The translations under genes and the position numbers were made by a program. 64,000 nt of DNA from Macrostomum hystrix (lineage: Eukaryota; Platyhelminthes; Macrostomidae), in NCBI GenBank assembly GCA_950097015.1, contig CATNEN010000032.1, positions 682,001 through 746,000 on the forward strand. Reading direction: 5' to 3'. The notes beneath the pieces are model-generated. The model ran no database searches. It saw only the letters and a program-made list of their open reading frames with translations, and was not told where the DNA came from. This document shows positions 47,558 to 59,580 of this stretch, piece by piece. Position 1 is the first letter of the stretch, and each line of letters starts with the position of its first letter.

Positions 47558-47560
47558 TAC
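47558..47560. repeat. Target-site duplication (TAC), right
   Basis: Second copy of the 3-bp duplication flanking the CACTA element. Confidence 0.8.
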
Positions 47561-49560
47561 TATCAGAGCAGATCAGGTCGCTGGTAGGCCGCATTTCCTT
47601 GATCACATCCAGGGCTAGGTCGATGGCTCTTTCTCCGGCAACCAGCGAGTTGCACAGACTGCCAGACGCCTGCCAGATCTTGCCTCCATGCTGGTCGTGG
47701 CCACACAAGCCGCGCCTCCGTTCCGCTGGCCCTGGCCGACGGATCCGTCTGTGAAAATGACCAGGTCGACTGGACCCCAGGCCATGATACTGCTCGGCTT
47801 CCTCGGCCAACTGGAGGCTGCCCTTCTTTCCGCCGTCAACAAGCTCCGTGGCAATGTTGTTGCCGTCCAGGTGGAGGCGCCGCCAAGGCGGGTGTCTCCG
47901 CGGCAGAGCGGTTCCCTGTCACCGCTGGAAATTTCCAGACATGGGGCCCGGGCTTGTTCTCTCCAGCCTTTATTTGCCGTAAGTCTCCTCGGAGCGTGCA
48001 GTTCACTGTAGCTCTTCAGGGGGTCATCTGCCGGTGCTCGGATGACCTTGTTCCAGGCGATCATAGCGCGCTTTTTGGCCTGCGTCCTTATGGGTTCGAT
48101 TCCCGTCTCCAGGTAGATCGCCTGCACGGGAGTGGACCGCTCCAGCCCGGCCGCCGACCGGAGGCACTCGTGTTGGGCCCGTTCAAGCTGCTCGAGGCTC
48201 GATCTAGACAGCCACGGGAGCCAGGCAGGGGCGCAATACCAGACGCAGCTCTCCACAATGCTCCGGTACACTTGCAGAAGGTCCTCAGTGCGCCAACCCC
48301 AACTGGTGCTGCACAGGGCGCGGATCACCCGAGTCTGCATCAATCTAAGAACTTGTTCATCTGTACTGCGGCCTCTGGAATCCTGCCTGCCAGCTTTTGT
48401 CGATCTTGTTTTCTTCTAACCAGAAATAAAGACGATTAGCGACCATGCGTTCCATCAACTTAGCGCAAACCGGGGTGAGGCTAATCGGCCTGTAAGAGTC
48501 CCTTTGCTTGGGGCCTTACCTGCCTGGATCGGCACGATCTCCGCTTTCTTCCAAATGCCTGGGCATTCATGCTGCGCCCAGGACCGGTTGAAAATACTCA
48601 GCCACCGCTCGGCGCATTTATCCGGCAAGTTCTTTATGAAACGGACCTCAATGCCATCAGCTCCGAACTCCGGCTTCTCGCTGTACTCCCGAAGCCTTCT
48701 GGCCACTTCCACCCGAACGCCCCGGTCTTCCTTCTCGATTTTGAGAGTGGTATTTTGTGCGTACAGGTCAACAAAGGTCGCGACTTTCTCATGGTCCGAC
48801 CTAGCTTCACGACCCTCTTTGACAATGATTTTATTCGGGATGTTGTCCTTCTTGACCGCATGAAGCGCTTTGATCGTGCGCCAGGTGCTCTTGCCTTCGT
48901 CCCCCTCCCTGAGGCTGTTGACATGGTCCTTCCAGAAGGCCAGCCGCTTCTCTTTGATGCACTCCGCGAGGGCGGAATTAGCTTGGTTCCATTTAGTGCG
49001 GCTCTCTGCGCTGGACCTATCCTCCGCGTCTCTTCTGCCCTTGATCTCAGCCAGCTCGGCATCCCAGAACGGCATGTTGCGTTTGGAGACCCTCTTCATT
49101 GGGACGCATTCCCGAGCTGCCTTCAGCATGGCATCATTGAGGCCCTTGATCTCCTGGGCCAGAGGGCCGTATGGGACGGCGGCAACGGCTTTCTCGCACC
49201 TCTCCGCAAAGTTCGTCCAGTCCGCCTTTTTCCAAGCCCAGGTAAGGCGGCGGCGGCACTCCATGACCTCCCTACGCGACTCCAGGGTGATGACGATTGG
49301 GTGGTGGTCGGAGCTGAGCCCTCGGACGATCTCCCATTTGCATTGCATGCTGAATTCGGATGCGGCCAGGGAGATGTCAGGCGCACTGCCCGCACCAGTC
49401 CTCCAATCAGTCCTGGTGGCTAGCCCATCGTTCAGGATCTCGTAGCCAAATTCGTCAGTCCAGTCTAACAGCTCTGACCAGCTTGCAGTCCATCTTGCAC
49501 TGGTCTTCTGTGGCGCCCCACGTGGTGTCGTGAAGGTTGGAATTACCTGTTACAGGTTTC
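47561..49560 (-). mobile_element. 5' part of RNase H-bearing LINE (I-group-like)
   Basis: Minus strand. It starts inside an endonuclease (NLHDTTWGATED, TRTDWRTGAGSAPDISLAAS, LSSDHHPIVI), so it is 5'-truncated or 5'-decayed. A linker and RT start follow (FGADGIEVRFIKNLP, WKKAEIVPI). After a frameshift near 48510 the reading is SYRPISLTPVCAKLMERMV and RGRSTDEQVLRLMQ. The RT catalytic core is deleted at about 48335, and the sequence resumes in the thumb region (VYRSIVESCVWYCAPAW). RNase H begins with VIFTDGSVGQGQRNGGAA and runs to ICSDS at the CACTA junction. RNase H after RT points to the I/R1-type LINE group. Confidence 0.9.
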
Positions 49561-50110
49561 GCTGAATTTTCCAGGGCTAAAAATTAGTCACATTTTGACC
49601 ATTTCGCCATTTTTGGACCTAGTTCGAGAAACGTCAAAAAACGGAAAATGCACTAAAATCAATTGAGACATTAAAATAACTAAATTTTGAGGGTTTGATA
49701 ATCATTTTTGTGTTAAATGCACCAATAATTTATAATTGATTCAGCTAATTACACACTTATCACATTTCTATTGCACTGTAACACATAAACGCGAAATTCT
49801 ATGCAATTTATATATATATTTAGCGGCATACTGGACATCAATCAATATGTGATCTGATAGCCATCACATCTTATTTCCAAAGTAAACAAACAGAATTAAC
49901 ATGTACAATATTTTTCACATATAATTATTACAAGCATGGTTATAAATTGTAAGCGAAGGCAAAAATCGCAGTCATGAATGCATGCTACTTTTCTACGAGT
50001 ATTTACTACATACGCTATAAATGGAAACAATTGTGCCGGGTAAACAACAACTCAAACTGTTTGATTCACTATTTTATATAGCTTTATTGCCAAAGTCGAA
50101 TTAGCTGTGC
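49561..50110. other. AT-rich spacer, nothing recognised
   Basis: Sequence beyond the truncated 5' end of the LINE. No motif recognised. Confidence 0.35.
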
Positions 50111-50119
50111 TTAATTGTC

Positions 50120-50760
50120 AAAAAAGCAATCCCACGCTGTACTGCCTGCCGTGCAGCTGAACTCAAGCTGTTCTGCAGTCTGAAAGCTGAACCCACATTT
50201 CTCAGCATTCTAGAAGCTAAAATCACCCTGCTGGTGATGCATCAAAGTAGACTTATTTGTATAATTCAATTAACAAATTCTAGTTATCAGACATGCCTTA
50301 ATTACTACTTTTAATGTACATTACTTTAGGTAGATTCTGTCCTAGGATATCCTGTAAAATTTAGCCTGGAACATTTAGCTGATTGTGCAAATAGCTAACC
50401 TTTTTTAAAGTTCAGATGAAGTGTGCTAGCCAGCTGCACGGCAAAATATGTAAAAATAAATCCAGCACAAACTTTTAGAATGCAAAAAACAGCTTCTCAT
50501 TTTTATGTACTGTGTTAAACTGACATAAAGAAGCAAGAACCCACGCTAATGAAATGTCTGGAAGCTGAAGGCACACTGCTGCACTGTCTGGAAGCTGAAG
50601 GCACACTGGTGCACTGTCTGGAAGCTGAAGGCACACTGCTGCACTGTCTGGAAGCTAATGGCACACTGCTGCACTGTCTGGAAGCTGAAGGCACACTGCT
50701 GCACTTTCTGGAAACTGAATCCACACCGATGAACTATCCGGAGGCTGAATCCACTATTAA
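50120..50760. repeat. 30-bp minisatellite with decayed flanks
   Basis: Core array at about 50550-50760: about seven copies of a 30-bp unit (ctggaagctgaaggcacact gctgcactgt). More diverged copies (agctgaacccacatttctca gcattctaga) occur at 50150-50240, so the array was once longer or is spreading. The frames on both strands are repeat artefacts. Confidence 0.85.
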
Positions 50761-50889
50761 CTATTGTGTCTGGAACCAGGCTTCTAACTTATGCCGAAGT
50801 AGAACCTTTCATTTGCCAAGTTTTATTTTCACGCTTCGTTGCTTCAGGCCTCAGTGTGAAACCGTAAATCATGTGTATATATCTTACAT

Positions 50890-51750
50890 TTAAACTGCAA
50901 ATTTTAGCGGATTCTGCAATTTTTAGCTTGTCAAAAATTCGACTGCAACTTTTGGCGGAATCTGTGACTTTTAGCCAGCAAGCAAACTTCAGACTGTAAC
51001 TTTTAGTGAATTCTGTACATCTCAGCTGACTACATCTCAGCAGATTACATATCTGCATCAAAGTAGCGAGTGTAAAATAATTCAGACGAGTATAACAACA
51101 TCTTTTGGTTGTCAATTAGAAAATATATATTAAAAAAACTGGCAGCACATTGCTAAAATACAGGCAGCAAAAATATGACCAAGTTTAAAAACAGCTTTTA
51201 CAACCTTATGCGCGAGAGCCCTGATCCAAGGATGATCCATGTACAGCTGGATCGCAAGTCTAAGTAAATTATTAACTAAGTAATTAATAATTATATATAA
51301 TTAATATTATTTGATAATTATATAAATTAATTATATATAAACTGCGTAAATGACCAAGCTCGCAAACTTTTATATAACTCGTTGGGAGCTGGAGGCTGCG
51401 GCTCCCAATTGTCTGGGAGCCGTCTGGGATGTTAAATTCAAATTTCTCCCTCTTTCCTTGCTTTACTCCTTCTGATGGTGCAAAGATCTAAATTTAGCCC
51501 ATGCACATCTGTGCCGCAGTGGCAAGGTCAAAAATGACATCTATGGCAGACCATAAGGCGATCTAGTTGTACATATATTATCCTTGCTCTGACCAGGCAT
51601 AAAGCACGGAAAAAACGGATAAACTGTGAAGCGCACTTATGATGCGGTTAAAAATTACCTTTCTTTTCTTTTCGCGCTCGAAAGCAAAATTTTTGTCACA
51701 AGAAAATGCGATTTTGCCTTTGTAACAACTAGCCAATATTAAAACTGTGA
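50890..51750. other. Spacer with weak degenerate repeats
   Basis: At about 50895-51055 loosely repeated phrases of the form aacttttagcggattctg suggest a decayed array of about 30-40-bp units. The rest, including an AT-rich attaatta stretch near 51270-51340, has no recognised function. Confidence 0.35.
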
Positions 51751-51754
51751 TGTG

Positions 51755-52400
51755 GAGTGTGCTACGGGAATCGAGTAAGAATGTGAACCAGCAAAATTTT
51801 TCGAATTTTTAGCAATTAATAATCGCGACCCAACTAGCAGCTGGCCGCAAAACAAGATCATTAATCTTAGGACCGGGTTTGGGGCGGCGGTGAATTAAGT
51901 AGCCGACGAATCCCCTCTCCCTGGATCTGTTCTAGACCCCGTAGGAATGACTGATCGCGGGCCATAACTTTATTGTATGAGCTAGTTTAGGTCATAATTC
52001 CCCTCCAAACCGCGATCAGATATCGGAAATCACTCAGGCATCTCAAGTGATAAATAATTCTTCATGTCCCCACTTCTTTAGTGTAGTCCGAGCCCAGCTC
52101 GATTATATGACCTTTCCCCTTTAGATACATGTAATGTCACTGTAGGCAGGTCGGCGCCTGCGCTTCCCATTGTCCTGGCGGAGTAACAATTATTGGCCGA
52201 CTGCTGGCGGCTGCTCGTAAAGGAGCATCTGTCGTTTCTCGCCGCCGGTTCATTGGGTAATCGGGGTGGCCATCGCCGCTTCGATTCCTCGATGACAGGC
52301 CGGCGTGGATGTGGGTTATTTTGATGAATGCCGAGGTTTGGCGTGCTGCAGGACTATTTAAGCAAGCGCGCTGCGCTTAGTACCACCTTTCTAGACCCCT
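51755..52400 (+). repeat. LTR-like dispersed repeat, copy 1
   Basis: About 650 bp similar (roughly 80%) and in the same orientation to 62705-63330. Shared landmarks are gctacgggaatcgag / gctgcgggaatcgag, aaccgcgatcagat, ctttagatacatgtaa, aggtcggcgcctgcgcttcc and a late TATA-like gcaggactatttaag followed by aagcgcgctgcgct. The TATA-like box near the end would suit an LTR promoter, but no retrotransposon gene adjoins it. Confidence 0.75.
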
Positions 52401-52731
52401 GTAGCGCGAATTCAGGAATCCCCTTTGAGGCGTGTCTTGATCCATTCTGGGGTTCTCACCCCAGTCTAAAACGGAAGTTGCAGAATGCCCTATTTTCGGC
52501 TTGTCTAGATCTGCGTGATAAACTAGGAGCTGTGTACTCCGGGGACCCAAGTTCCCAAACGCCTGCGGTGGCAACGTAGGCGCATTGGGTGGTGGCGCTA
52601 CCCTAGATCATCTATCCGCTTTGCCGATAGCCTTTCCGCAGTTCTCTGGCAAGAGCCTAGACCAGTTCGACCACCGCTACCGAAGCTAGGAGTCAGTTGC
52701 GTACTGCACTACTGACGACAGTAGGCTACCC
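52401..52731. other. Spacer before hAT element
   Basis: May be the downstream part of the LTR-like repeat (positions after its TATA-like box), but similarity to the second copy is not visible here. Nothing else recognised. Confidence 0.3.
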
Positions 52732-52739
52732 AGGCCCTG

Positions 52740-55621
52740 CAACCGCGTAGCCAGAAATTTTCTTCGGGGGGATAGGCCGCCCCAAGGGAGGGAAAAAGAA
52801 ATTCTAAATCTTGAAGTATTGCATGGTCTGTTGCTGAAAAATGCCATCGCCCATCAATATTCAAATATCGTGTATTTTAAAATCACGAAGTGGCCAGTGG
52901 GGTGCTATCGATTTCCCCTCATAGAATATTGGTTATAATGCACTTGTTATTAGTATTTCTTTAGCAAATCAAAATAAGGAAGCACACAACTATAAATAAT
53001 AATCATGAAATGCAGCTGGAAACGCAGATGGGGAAAGAGTTTAAGGAATCTTGCAGAGAGGGGAGGGGAAGAGAAGGGAAAGGGGGAAGGCGCCTTCAAC
53101 AAGTTCAATGGGACAGTTCCATTATCTTGACGTTAAATTAGACGCAGTCGCGTGTCAAATCTGCGGCAATACTCTGCGATCACATCCTCGTAATCTAGCT
53201 TAATATCTTTGTGCACGGCGAGCATTGCCTGACCATTCAGCCTTCCTTCCGTCATCGTCGATCGCATGTAATTCTTAAGACGACGCAAGAGACTGAAGCT
53301 TCTTTCCGCTGTGCAGGTTGTCACCGGAGTGGCAAAAAATGTTGAGTAGCTTAGAGACATTTGGCCACACGGAGGCATTGCATCGCCGAATCGCCTTATC
53401 AATAGTCATTGCAGCTCGATCAGCTGGTGATATATCACGGCAAAACTCACGCCAGCCTTCAAATTCTGCCTCGAATGCTGCCCGGCTGTCCAGAAATGCG
53501 CAATATTTCCTCATAAGCTTCGCCAGCAGCCACTATCGAGTCTTCTTCGAGGCAATGAGCCGGTAGCAGCTTCGCCATCCGCATCGCGATCTTGGATGAT
53601 TTTGAGAAGCGCTCGCGAATCTCTCGGATAACTAGATCAAGGGTTGGGTACCACATGTTTATCTTGTAGACATCACGGGTATCTTTCCCCGGTGCGTTAC
53701 TTTTGTGCTGGCTGCGGCTGGATGATCTTGCACGATACTTGTCGGGTACGTTCTCGCCGTCATGGTGCTTCTTATGCAGCTCCTCAGCAGCGTTAAATAC
53801 CTCATTGAATTTAACATCCTCGGCGTCACTGCGCCAAGCCACCAGTCGACGGAGAACTCGATCAGCTTCCTCACTCGCCGTGACTAGATCCATCGCTGTC
53901 GACTGTGAAGGAAAAAATAAAAAATAACAGATATTTTTGACAAGTTTAAGTAAAATACTGAGTAATCAATTTGCTAGAAATTGATCACTCTGCCTGCAGC
54001 AGGCAGATTGCGGCAGCATCTTGCTCTTTGAGATCGATAAAGCCCAAGAAGCGCTCTTCAACGCAATTATCTGTCACAAAACGGATATTCACAGAAAGTT
54101 GTTCGACTCGTGAAACATCGCTAGTTCCATCCACGATAATTGCATAGAATGAGTTAACTGGCGAATGATCTGGCGCGTAATCATTGCCTTGATGCAATCG
54201 ATAATCCTGTTCTGCACAGTCGGAGACAAGCCTGTCGAGTTCAAAGGACTATTGCGCAGTAAGTCGGCTAATTTTTTGTCCTTTACAGCATCTCTTAGAA
54301 GCAACGCGCGAAGATTACCTTGCGAGAAGTCAACTGATTCGATAGCCTCTGGCACTTAAAGCCGTCCTGGCGCTTCTCTATGACCGCGAAGGGCTTGATT
54401 GGTGCGCCCGAGATATTCAGTGGCACTTATCACTGCTTTAAAAATGTAGCGGCGCTCCTGCAAAGCTGCATCAGCTGCTGTACTCAGCTGCGCCTGCGCT
54501 GAGACGTCACCTGTAGACGACTGCTTTTGCACTTGACTGAAAGAGTCGCAGGCTTGACTATGGTAAAGCGACAAGCGATGCTTGTTGTAAATTTCCAGTA
54601 TTTTTTTTAATTCGTCACAGGAATTGTCACCAGCCGACCTAAATCTTGGTTGTTACGGTTACCGCAGCCTTTATCCGGAGCAAATAGAACGCAAGGCAGA
54701 CAGAATACCCCCTTTCTTTTAGGTGAGTATACGAAGCAGCTATTCTTACCGCTGATGTGATGGTGAAGCAGCTTGTAATTTTGCTTTTTCCCAACTGAGT
54801 GTGGAAGCTGGTAGTCAGGGCCTACCTTCAGCGTGTCCTTCATAAAGCGCAGACGGTCTTCAGCTGTCAACCTTCCATCAATGTGCATCTGCACAGCATC
54901 CACGATATCTAACCTTGCAGCTGAATCCGAAGGTGGAGGAATAGCTACTGCATCTGCTTAGTTGCTTTGTAGTCCAGAATCAGCCTCCACAGTGCTTGCA
55001 GAAATTGAAATATCAATGTCATCGGCTTCATTCGACGGAGACGGAGTCACAGCTTGCCGCTGTAGCTGAAAGAAGCGATCAAGCTTCTGCTGTTTTGCGA
55101 GAGGCGGTCCAGGCGAATCCATAGTTTCGTTGCAGTTTGTTACAAACTGTTACAAAACAGCAGTTTGTGCGCCGAAACCGAAAGTCAAGCCCTTCGGTTG
55201 ACCGAAAATCTCTCCCTGCCCCGCTTTCTATCGGCTATTTTCAGCCCTGGCTCTCCCTTTCAGACACGCCTGTTCCAATGTGCACACTGGCCACTGCCTA
55301 AGTGCCTATCCCCCTGTCCCCTGACCTCCAACCCTTATTTGTTGCCCTTCCCCTCTCCTCTCGTCCTGGGGCCTGGGGGTTGAGCTCCAATGTACATTAC
55401 ATTGTACATTAGGCCCTTCATTCCTGTCCCCGATAGTGATAGTGAGCCTAGCCTACACACCACACCACCCCACTATTCATTACAACACACACCCAATGCT
55501 AAATTACTTTCACAGGTGACATCTACAATCTACATCATATACTAGAAAAACGGACTTCAAAAAAATTTTTGCCGGCTGTTCGGGGGGATACATCCCCCCA
55601 TCCCCCCTCCCTACGCCACTG
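52740..55621 (-). mobile_element. hAT transposon (ZMYM/TTF-type) with 8-bp TSD
   Basis: A 2882-bp element. Its ends are weakly inverted (caaccgcgtagccag left; cagtggcgtagggag inverted right). It is flanked by perfect 8-bp duplications aggccctg at 52732-52739 and 55622-55629, the hallmark of hAT insertion. One transposase-derived gene on the minus strand fills the interior. Confidence 0.9.
53133..55122 (-). pseudogene. hAT transposase-like protein (TTF zinc finger, DUF4371, hATC)
   Basis: Reads from ATG 55122 (MDSPGPPLAKQQKLDRFF). An in-frame TAA after GLQSN near 54960 breaks it. A TTF-type zinc finger lies at 54720-54660 (CFVYSPKRKGVFCLPCVLFA). The RNase H-like core includes IIVDGTSDVSRVEQLSVNIRF and RFLGFIDL near 54150-54030. 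The C-terminal hAT dimerisation domain is intact at 53133-53402 (TPVTTCTAERSFSLLRRLKN, then LNGQAMLAVH). At least three further frame changes occur between 54600 and 53400. This is the family of animal ZMYM1-like hAT proteins. Confidence 0.88.
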
Positions 55622-55629
55622 AGGCCCTG

Positions 55630-57110
55630 TCTTGTCCGATTCCGGGCAATCCGACGCCCCGTTAGACTTTTCGCCGGTTTCGAGCATAGCTTGGGGTAGG
55701 CACGGCAGTCATGCCTGTGGCCTATGGGACGAGTGGGACTGGCCAGCCTGAGGCCAATAGGACCACTCCCTGCATCCATCGAACCTCCTCGTCTCCTCTT
55801 TCCTCCCCACCCTCTCTCCGCGGCATCTCGCGAGTAGCCAGGCAGATAGCCATTCGACTCTATCGCCATCTCCAAGCTCCCACCTTTCACGAGGGCAGGT
55901 CAGTGGCTTGCAAAACTCCCTAACCATTTTAACTGGACAAACAGTTTTTTCCATGAAAAAAACAGACAAAAACATGGGAGCGAAACTTGCACAAAGATGC
56001 GGACGGCCTATTCCGGGTAAGTAAAATAACAAAAACAAATGACAGAACCTTATTTTTTTAGTTTAGAAATAATAATGCCACGCCGTGACAAAGTGAAAAT
56101 CAAGGATAGATGAAGTTCATGCGAAAAAGCGACGGTTAGGCCACGGGACCATGGATGAACTAATGTGTCACTCTCATTGGCTGGGAACTTCAGCGCAGTC
56201 AAAGTGAAAATCCCATGTACCTATGCCTTCTTCCTGCCAGTTCAGAAGAGTGAAAATATTTTCCAATCGTCAAACCACCGTGAATGCCAGGATGTGAGCC
56301 GTGCTGGTGCAGCACAGCTGGTGTGCTATGCAGCCAGAAGCTGCTAAAATCTGTCTAATTTCGAAATGTCAAAATCTTTTTTCATTGTATTATGGCAAAA
56401 AGTCATGAAACTATCTATTATCGACACATTCATCAAATAGACAATTTCTTTCTTGGTGTTTACTAAGCAGTAAATGGCTAAGACAGCCAGCAAAACATGT
56501 TACAACAAGACGACAATAAAAGGAAGTTGATAAATTCGGTTCCAGCACCATAATAAATCACAACCAACAAAAATATAAACAAACTACCGCTGCAAGCTTT
56601 TACATTTGACTATACATACGACCTGAAGGTAGTCACCTAAGTTTTATAATAATAAAGTCATTTTGGTCTGCATTGTTCTCATATACAATGCACGCGGCAC
56701 ACTCTAACCCACCCACCTGCTACAGGCTAAGTCTAAGCTTTGGTGCTCCCTCAGCGACGCAGTTTAACCATCCTGGGAGGCTAAATGCGCAGAAAATAAG
56801 CATTCCTAAATATTGATACAATTTGCGGTCAGAACCCTTTCTATGGCATTTTTGGAAAGTACACGTATATTGCACATATTGCACATTAACGTATCTACAT
56901 GATGTGATCTTACCGACTGATGGTCTGGCAATCAGGCTGCTAAAACCAAAAATGTAAGTACTTGTAAGTAGGCGTTTATATGACGACTTCATAACAGTTT
57001 TAAAACAGTTTTTTCTTTTTCACTTGAATTTATAAAACGGTTCAAATACAATCCATTAACGCACTACGACCGAGAGGATCATTTCCACTAAGAGTACCAG
57101 ACAAAGAGGC
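55630..57110. other. Intergenic, nothing recognised
   Basis: No conserved protein segment, transposon end or array was recognised between the hAT element and the YR gene. Several short frames on both strands near 55700-56040 are GC-rich shadows without motifs. Confidence 0.4.
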
Positions 57111-57139
57111 GGTCATTTATTGAGACGGCTTCGCACGCT

Positions 57140-57550
57140 TTGCATGCTCCGATGCACGGGCGGGCGACGGCTTCACACGCTTTGCGGCTTGCGACGCACG
57201 GGAGGCCGACGCCTTCGCACGCTTTGCAGGCTCCGATGCACAGGAGGGCGACAGCTTCGCACGTTTTGCAGGCTCCGATGCACGGGAGGGCGACGGCTTC
57301 GCACGCTTTGCAGGCTCCGATGCACGGGAGGGCGACAGCTTCGCACGTTTTGCAGGCTCCGATGCACGGGAGGGCGACGGCTTCGCACGCTTTGCAGGCT
57401 CCGATGCACGGGAGGGCGACAGCTTCGCACGTTTTGCAGGCTCCGATGCACGGGAGGGCGACGGCTTCGCACGCTTTGCAGGCTCCGATGCACGGGAGGG
57501 CGACGGCTTCACACGCTTTGCAGGCTCTGATGCACGGGAGGGTGACGACA
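57140..57550. repeat. 42-bp coding minisatellite (YR protein tail)
   Basis: About ten copies of a 42-bp unit encoding a 14-aa basic repeat (KPSPSRASEPAKRA). Copies with Pro and Leu after the last Lys alternate, so an 84-bp dimer has been amplified. Plus-strand frames over this stretch are shadows. Confidence 0.93.
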
Positions 57551-59339
57551 TTGCATACTGCACCAGATGTGTCACAGAGGGTAACAATTCAGCTCCGTCC
57601 TGCCGTCCCAATGGTGTATTCGACGCCTCTGCTTCATTTTCTGAAGTCGGGATGCTCTGCGTGACGCTCATGACTGTTAATGCGCCAGCGAAGGACAGTT
57701 CGTGAGACGTCGCCTGATATGACTGTCGAGCGACGGCTGGCTTATGTGCTAACCGAATGCTGAGCGCTTCTTGTTGCTCAGGTGTCAGGTAGAGTTTGGC
57801 TTTAGTTTCGATGAATTTTCGGTAATCCGTATGCCGCAATCCGGCTGGCAGCCCGGCATTGTTTCGAGCATCGGACCACACCGCGCTGAATCCTCCAGAG
57901 CCGCTTGTGTTTCGGGGGAACGGAAACAGTGTGTCCGTCGTGGCCAGGTATGCCGCTCTGTGGTTGCCGTATTTAATAAGTAGTTCTTTGAAGGAAATGT
58001 CGATCCGAACGCGAACTTCGCCGTAAATGTGGCTAGTCTTGTGCTTAAGCACCAACAATTCAAAATTTACATTCTGTTCAATGTCTCGCTTCCAGTTCAG
58101 AAACTCTTGAATCGTAACGTTCGTTGGCACATCAGGCTGGTTGGCGTTGCCATGGCCGAAGCTCACGTGCAGGGCTAAACATAAAGGAACGATCGGGGCT
58201 TCGATGTCTGCATTTTTTGCTTCAGCGAGTGTCGAATCCATGTAAGAAAATAGTGCCCGCACTTCTTCGTCTTTCAGAAGGTTTGTATCTAGTTTCTTAC
58301 GCAGCAGACTGTCGTTCTGTCGCTTAACTTTACGATAACTTTTTACCCATGCACCGCATTGCGCAACAAACGAAGTCAGATGCGCCGTGGTACCACGTTC
58401 CTCAAGCAATGAGTAATGGGTAGTTGCGAGAAGCGTACCAAAATTGGCGAGCCCATGTATAAGCGTCTTTGTGCCGCTCGGCGCACGTCCTGTTTCCGAT
58501 TAAAAAAAACTCTGAAATAGAAGGACGAGTGTCTTCTCTGATTACATCGAGCGGCTCCGTGATTCCAACGCCGACCAGCACCTTCTGAACACCTAGGCGA
58601 TTAGCTCTTGAGGTTGACCTTGCCATGTCACCACCGCCGAACCCGTTGAGGGGCTTTTCAAACTGATCCAGAACGAAATCAATTCGCTCATTTGTTCCCC
58701 CGTTCTTTCTGGATCACCCGAAGCGCCGACTCTAAGCGTGGGACAGAGAGCCTAATGTCACGTTCCTCAGGCGTCATTTTGTGAATTCCAACCATATGGC
58801 TGCCTAAATTCTTTTTTTTTCAGCAGGAGCCCACAGATAGGGCACGGAGCTTTTGCGGGATCAATTACTGGATTCTTTTTTAACAACTCGGTTTGAGTAA
58901 AAATCTTGATTTCTTTAATATAAAGCTGTGAATGACCTTCGTTTTGCAGTTGAATGGACAGAGATACGTTTTGCCCCTAATCTTTTAAACAGTTGGACTG
59001 AGAACTTCGATGTTCACACTTTCAATTTGCCTTGCTCTACCGTTTTCCTCAATCACAGTCACAATCACAGTATCGGGTAAACCCAGAGCCGGTTCGTCAG
59101 CATCGGAGCCGAAAACGACGGTTCTGACGTGAACGAGTTGTCCGTCAATGAGGCACATCAGCGTTGCCCCTGAACTAGGATAAAAATGACGGTGCTCGTG
59201 TTTTCGGAGACTACATTAGGAGGGCAATCTGCATCAGGTACGACAATGTTCCCAACCAATCCGGAAGTACTCTCGATGGTCGCCGAGTATTCTACTCCCT
59301 TAATGTACCCGAAAAAGCTATCAATATCAACAGCTGCAT

Positions 59340-59580
59340 CGTCGGGGCAGTCAGCAGCAGGCATCGTTGCAGCTTCGGCGGAGCAACCAGCAACCTTCGC
59401 AGCAACATCGTCGGGGCAGTCAGCAGCAGACATCGTTGCAGCTTCGGCGGAGCAACCAGCAACCTTCGCAGCAACATCGTCGGGGCAGTCAGCAGCAGAC
59501 ATCGTTGCAGCTTCGGCGGAGCAACCAGCAACCTTCGCAGCAACATCGTCGGGGCAGTCAGCAGCAAATATCGTTGCACC
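59340..59580. repeat. 69-bp coding minisatellite
   Basis: About 3.5 copies of a 69-bp unit encoding 23 aa on the minus strand (EAATMSAADCPDDVAAKVAG plus CSA). The copies are nearly identical in DNA, which indicates recent amplification inside an exon of the YR-type gene. Confidence 0.9.

Noticed and set aside
48569-49445. Long plus-strand frames over the LINE
   Set aside because: Antisense to endonuclease and RT motifs on the minus strand.
57120-57664. Plus-strand frames rich in CTGGRRL / MHGRATAS repeats
   Set aside because: They are antisense to the 42-bp coding repeat of the tyrosine recombinase tail, whose frame continues into the conserved core on the minus strand.
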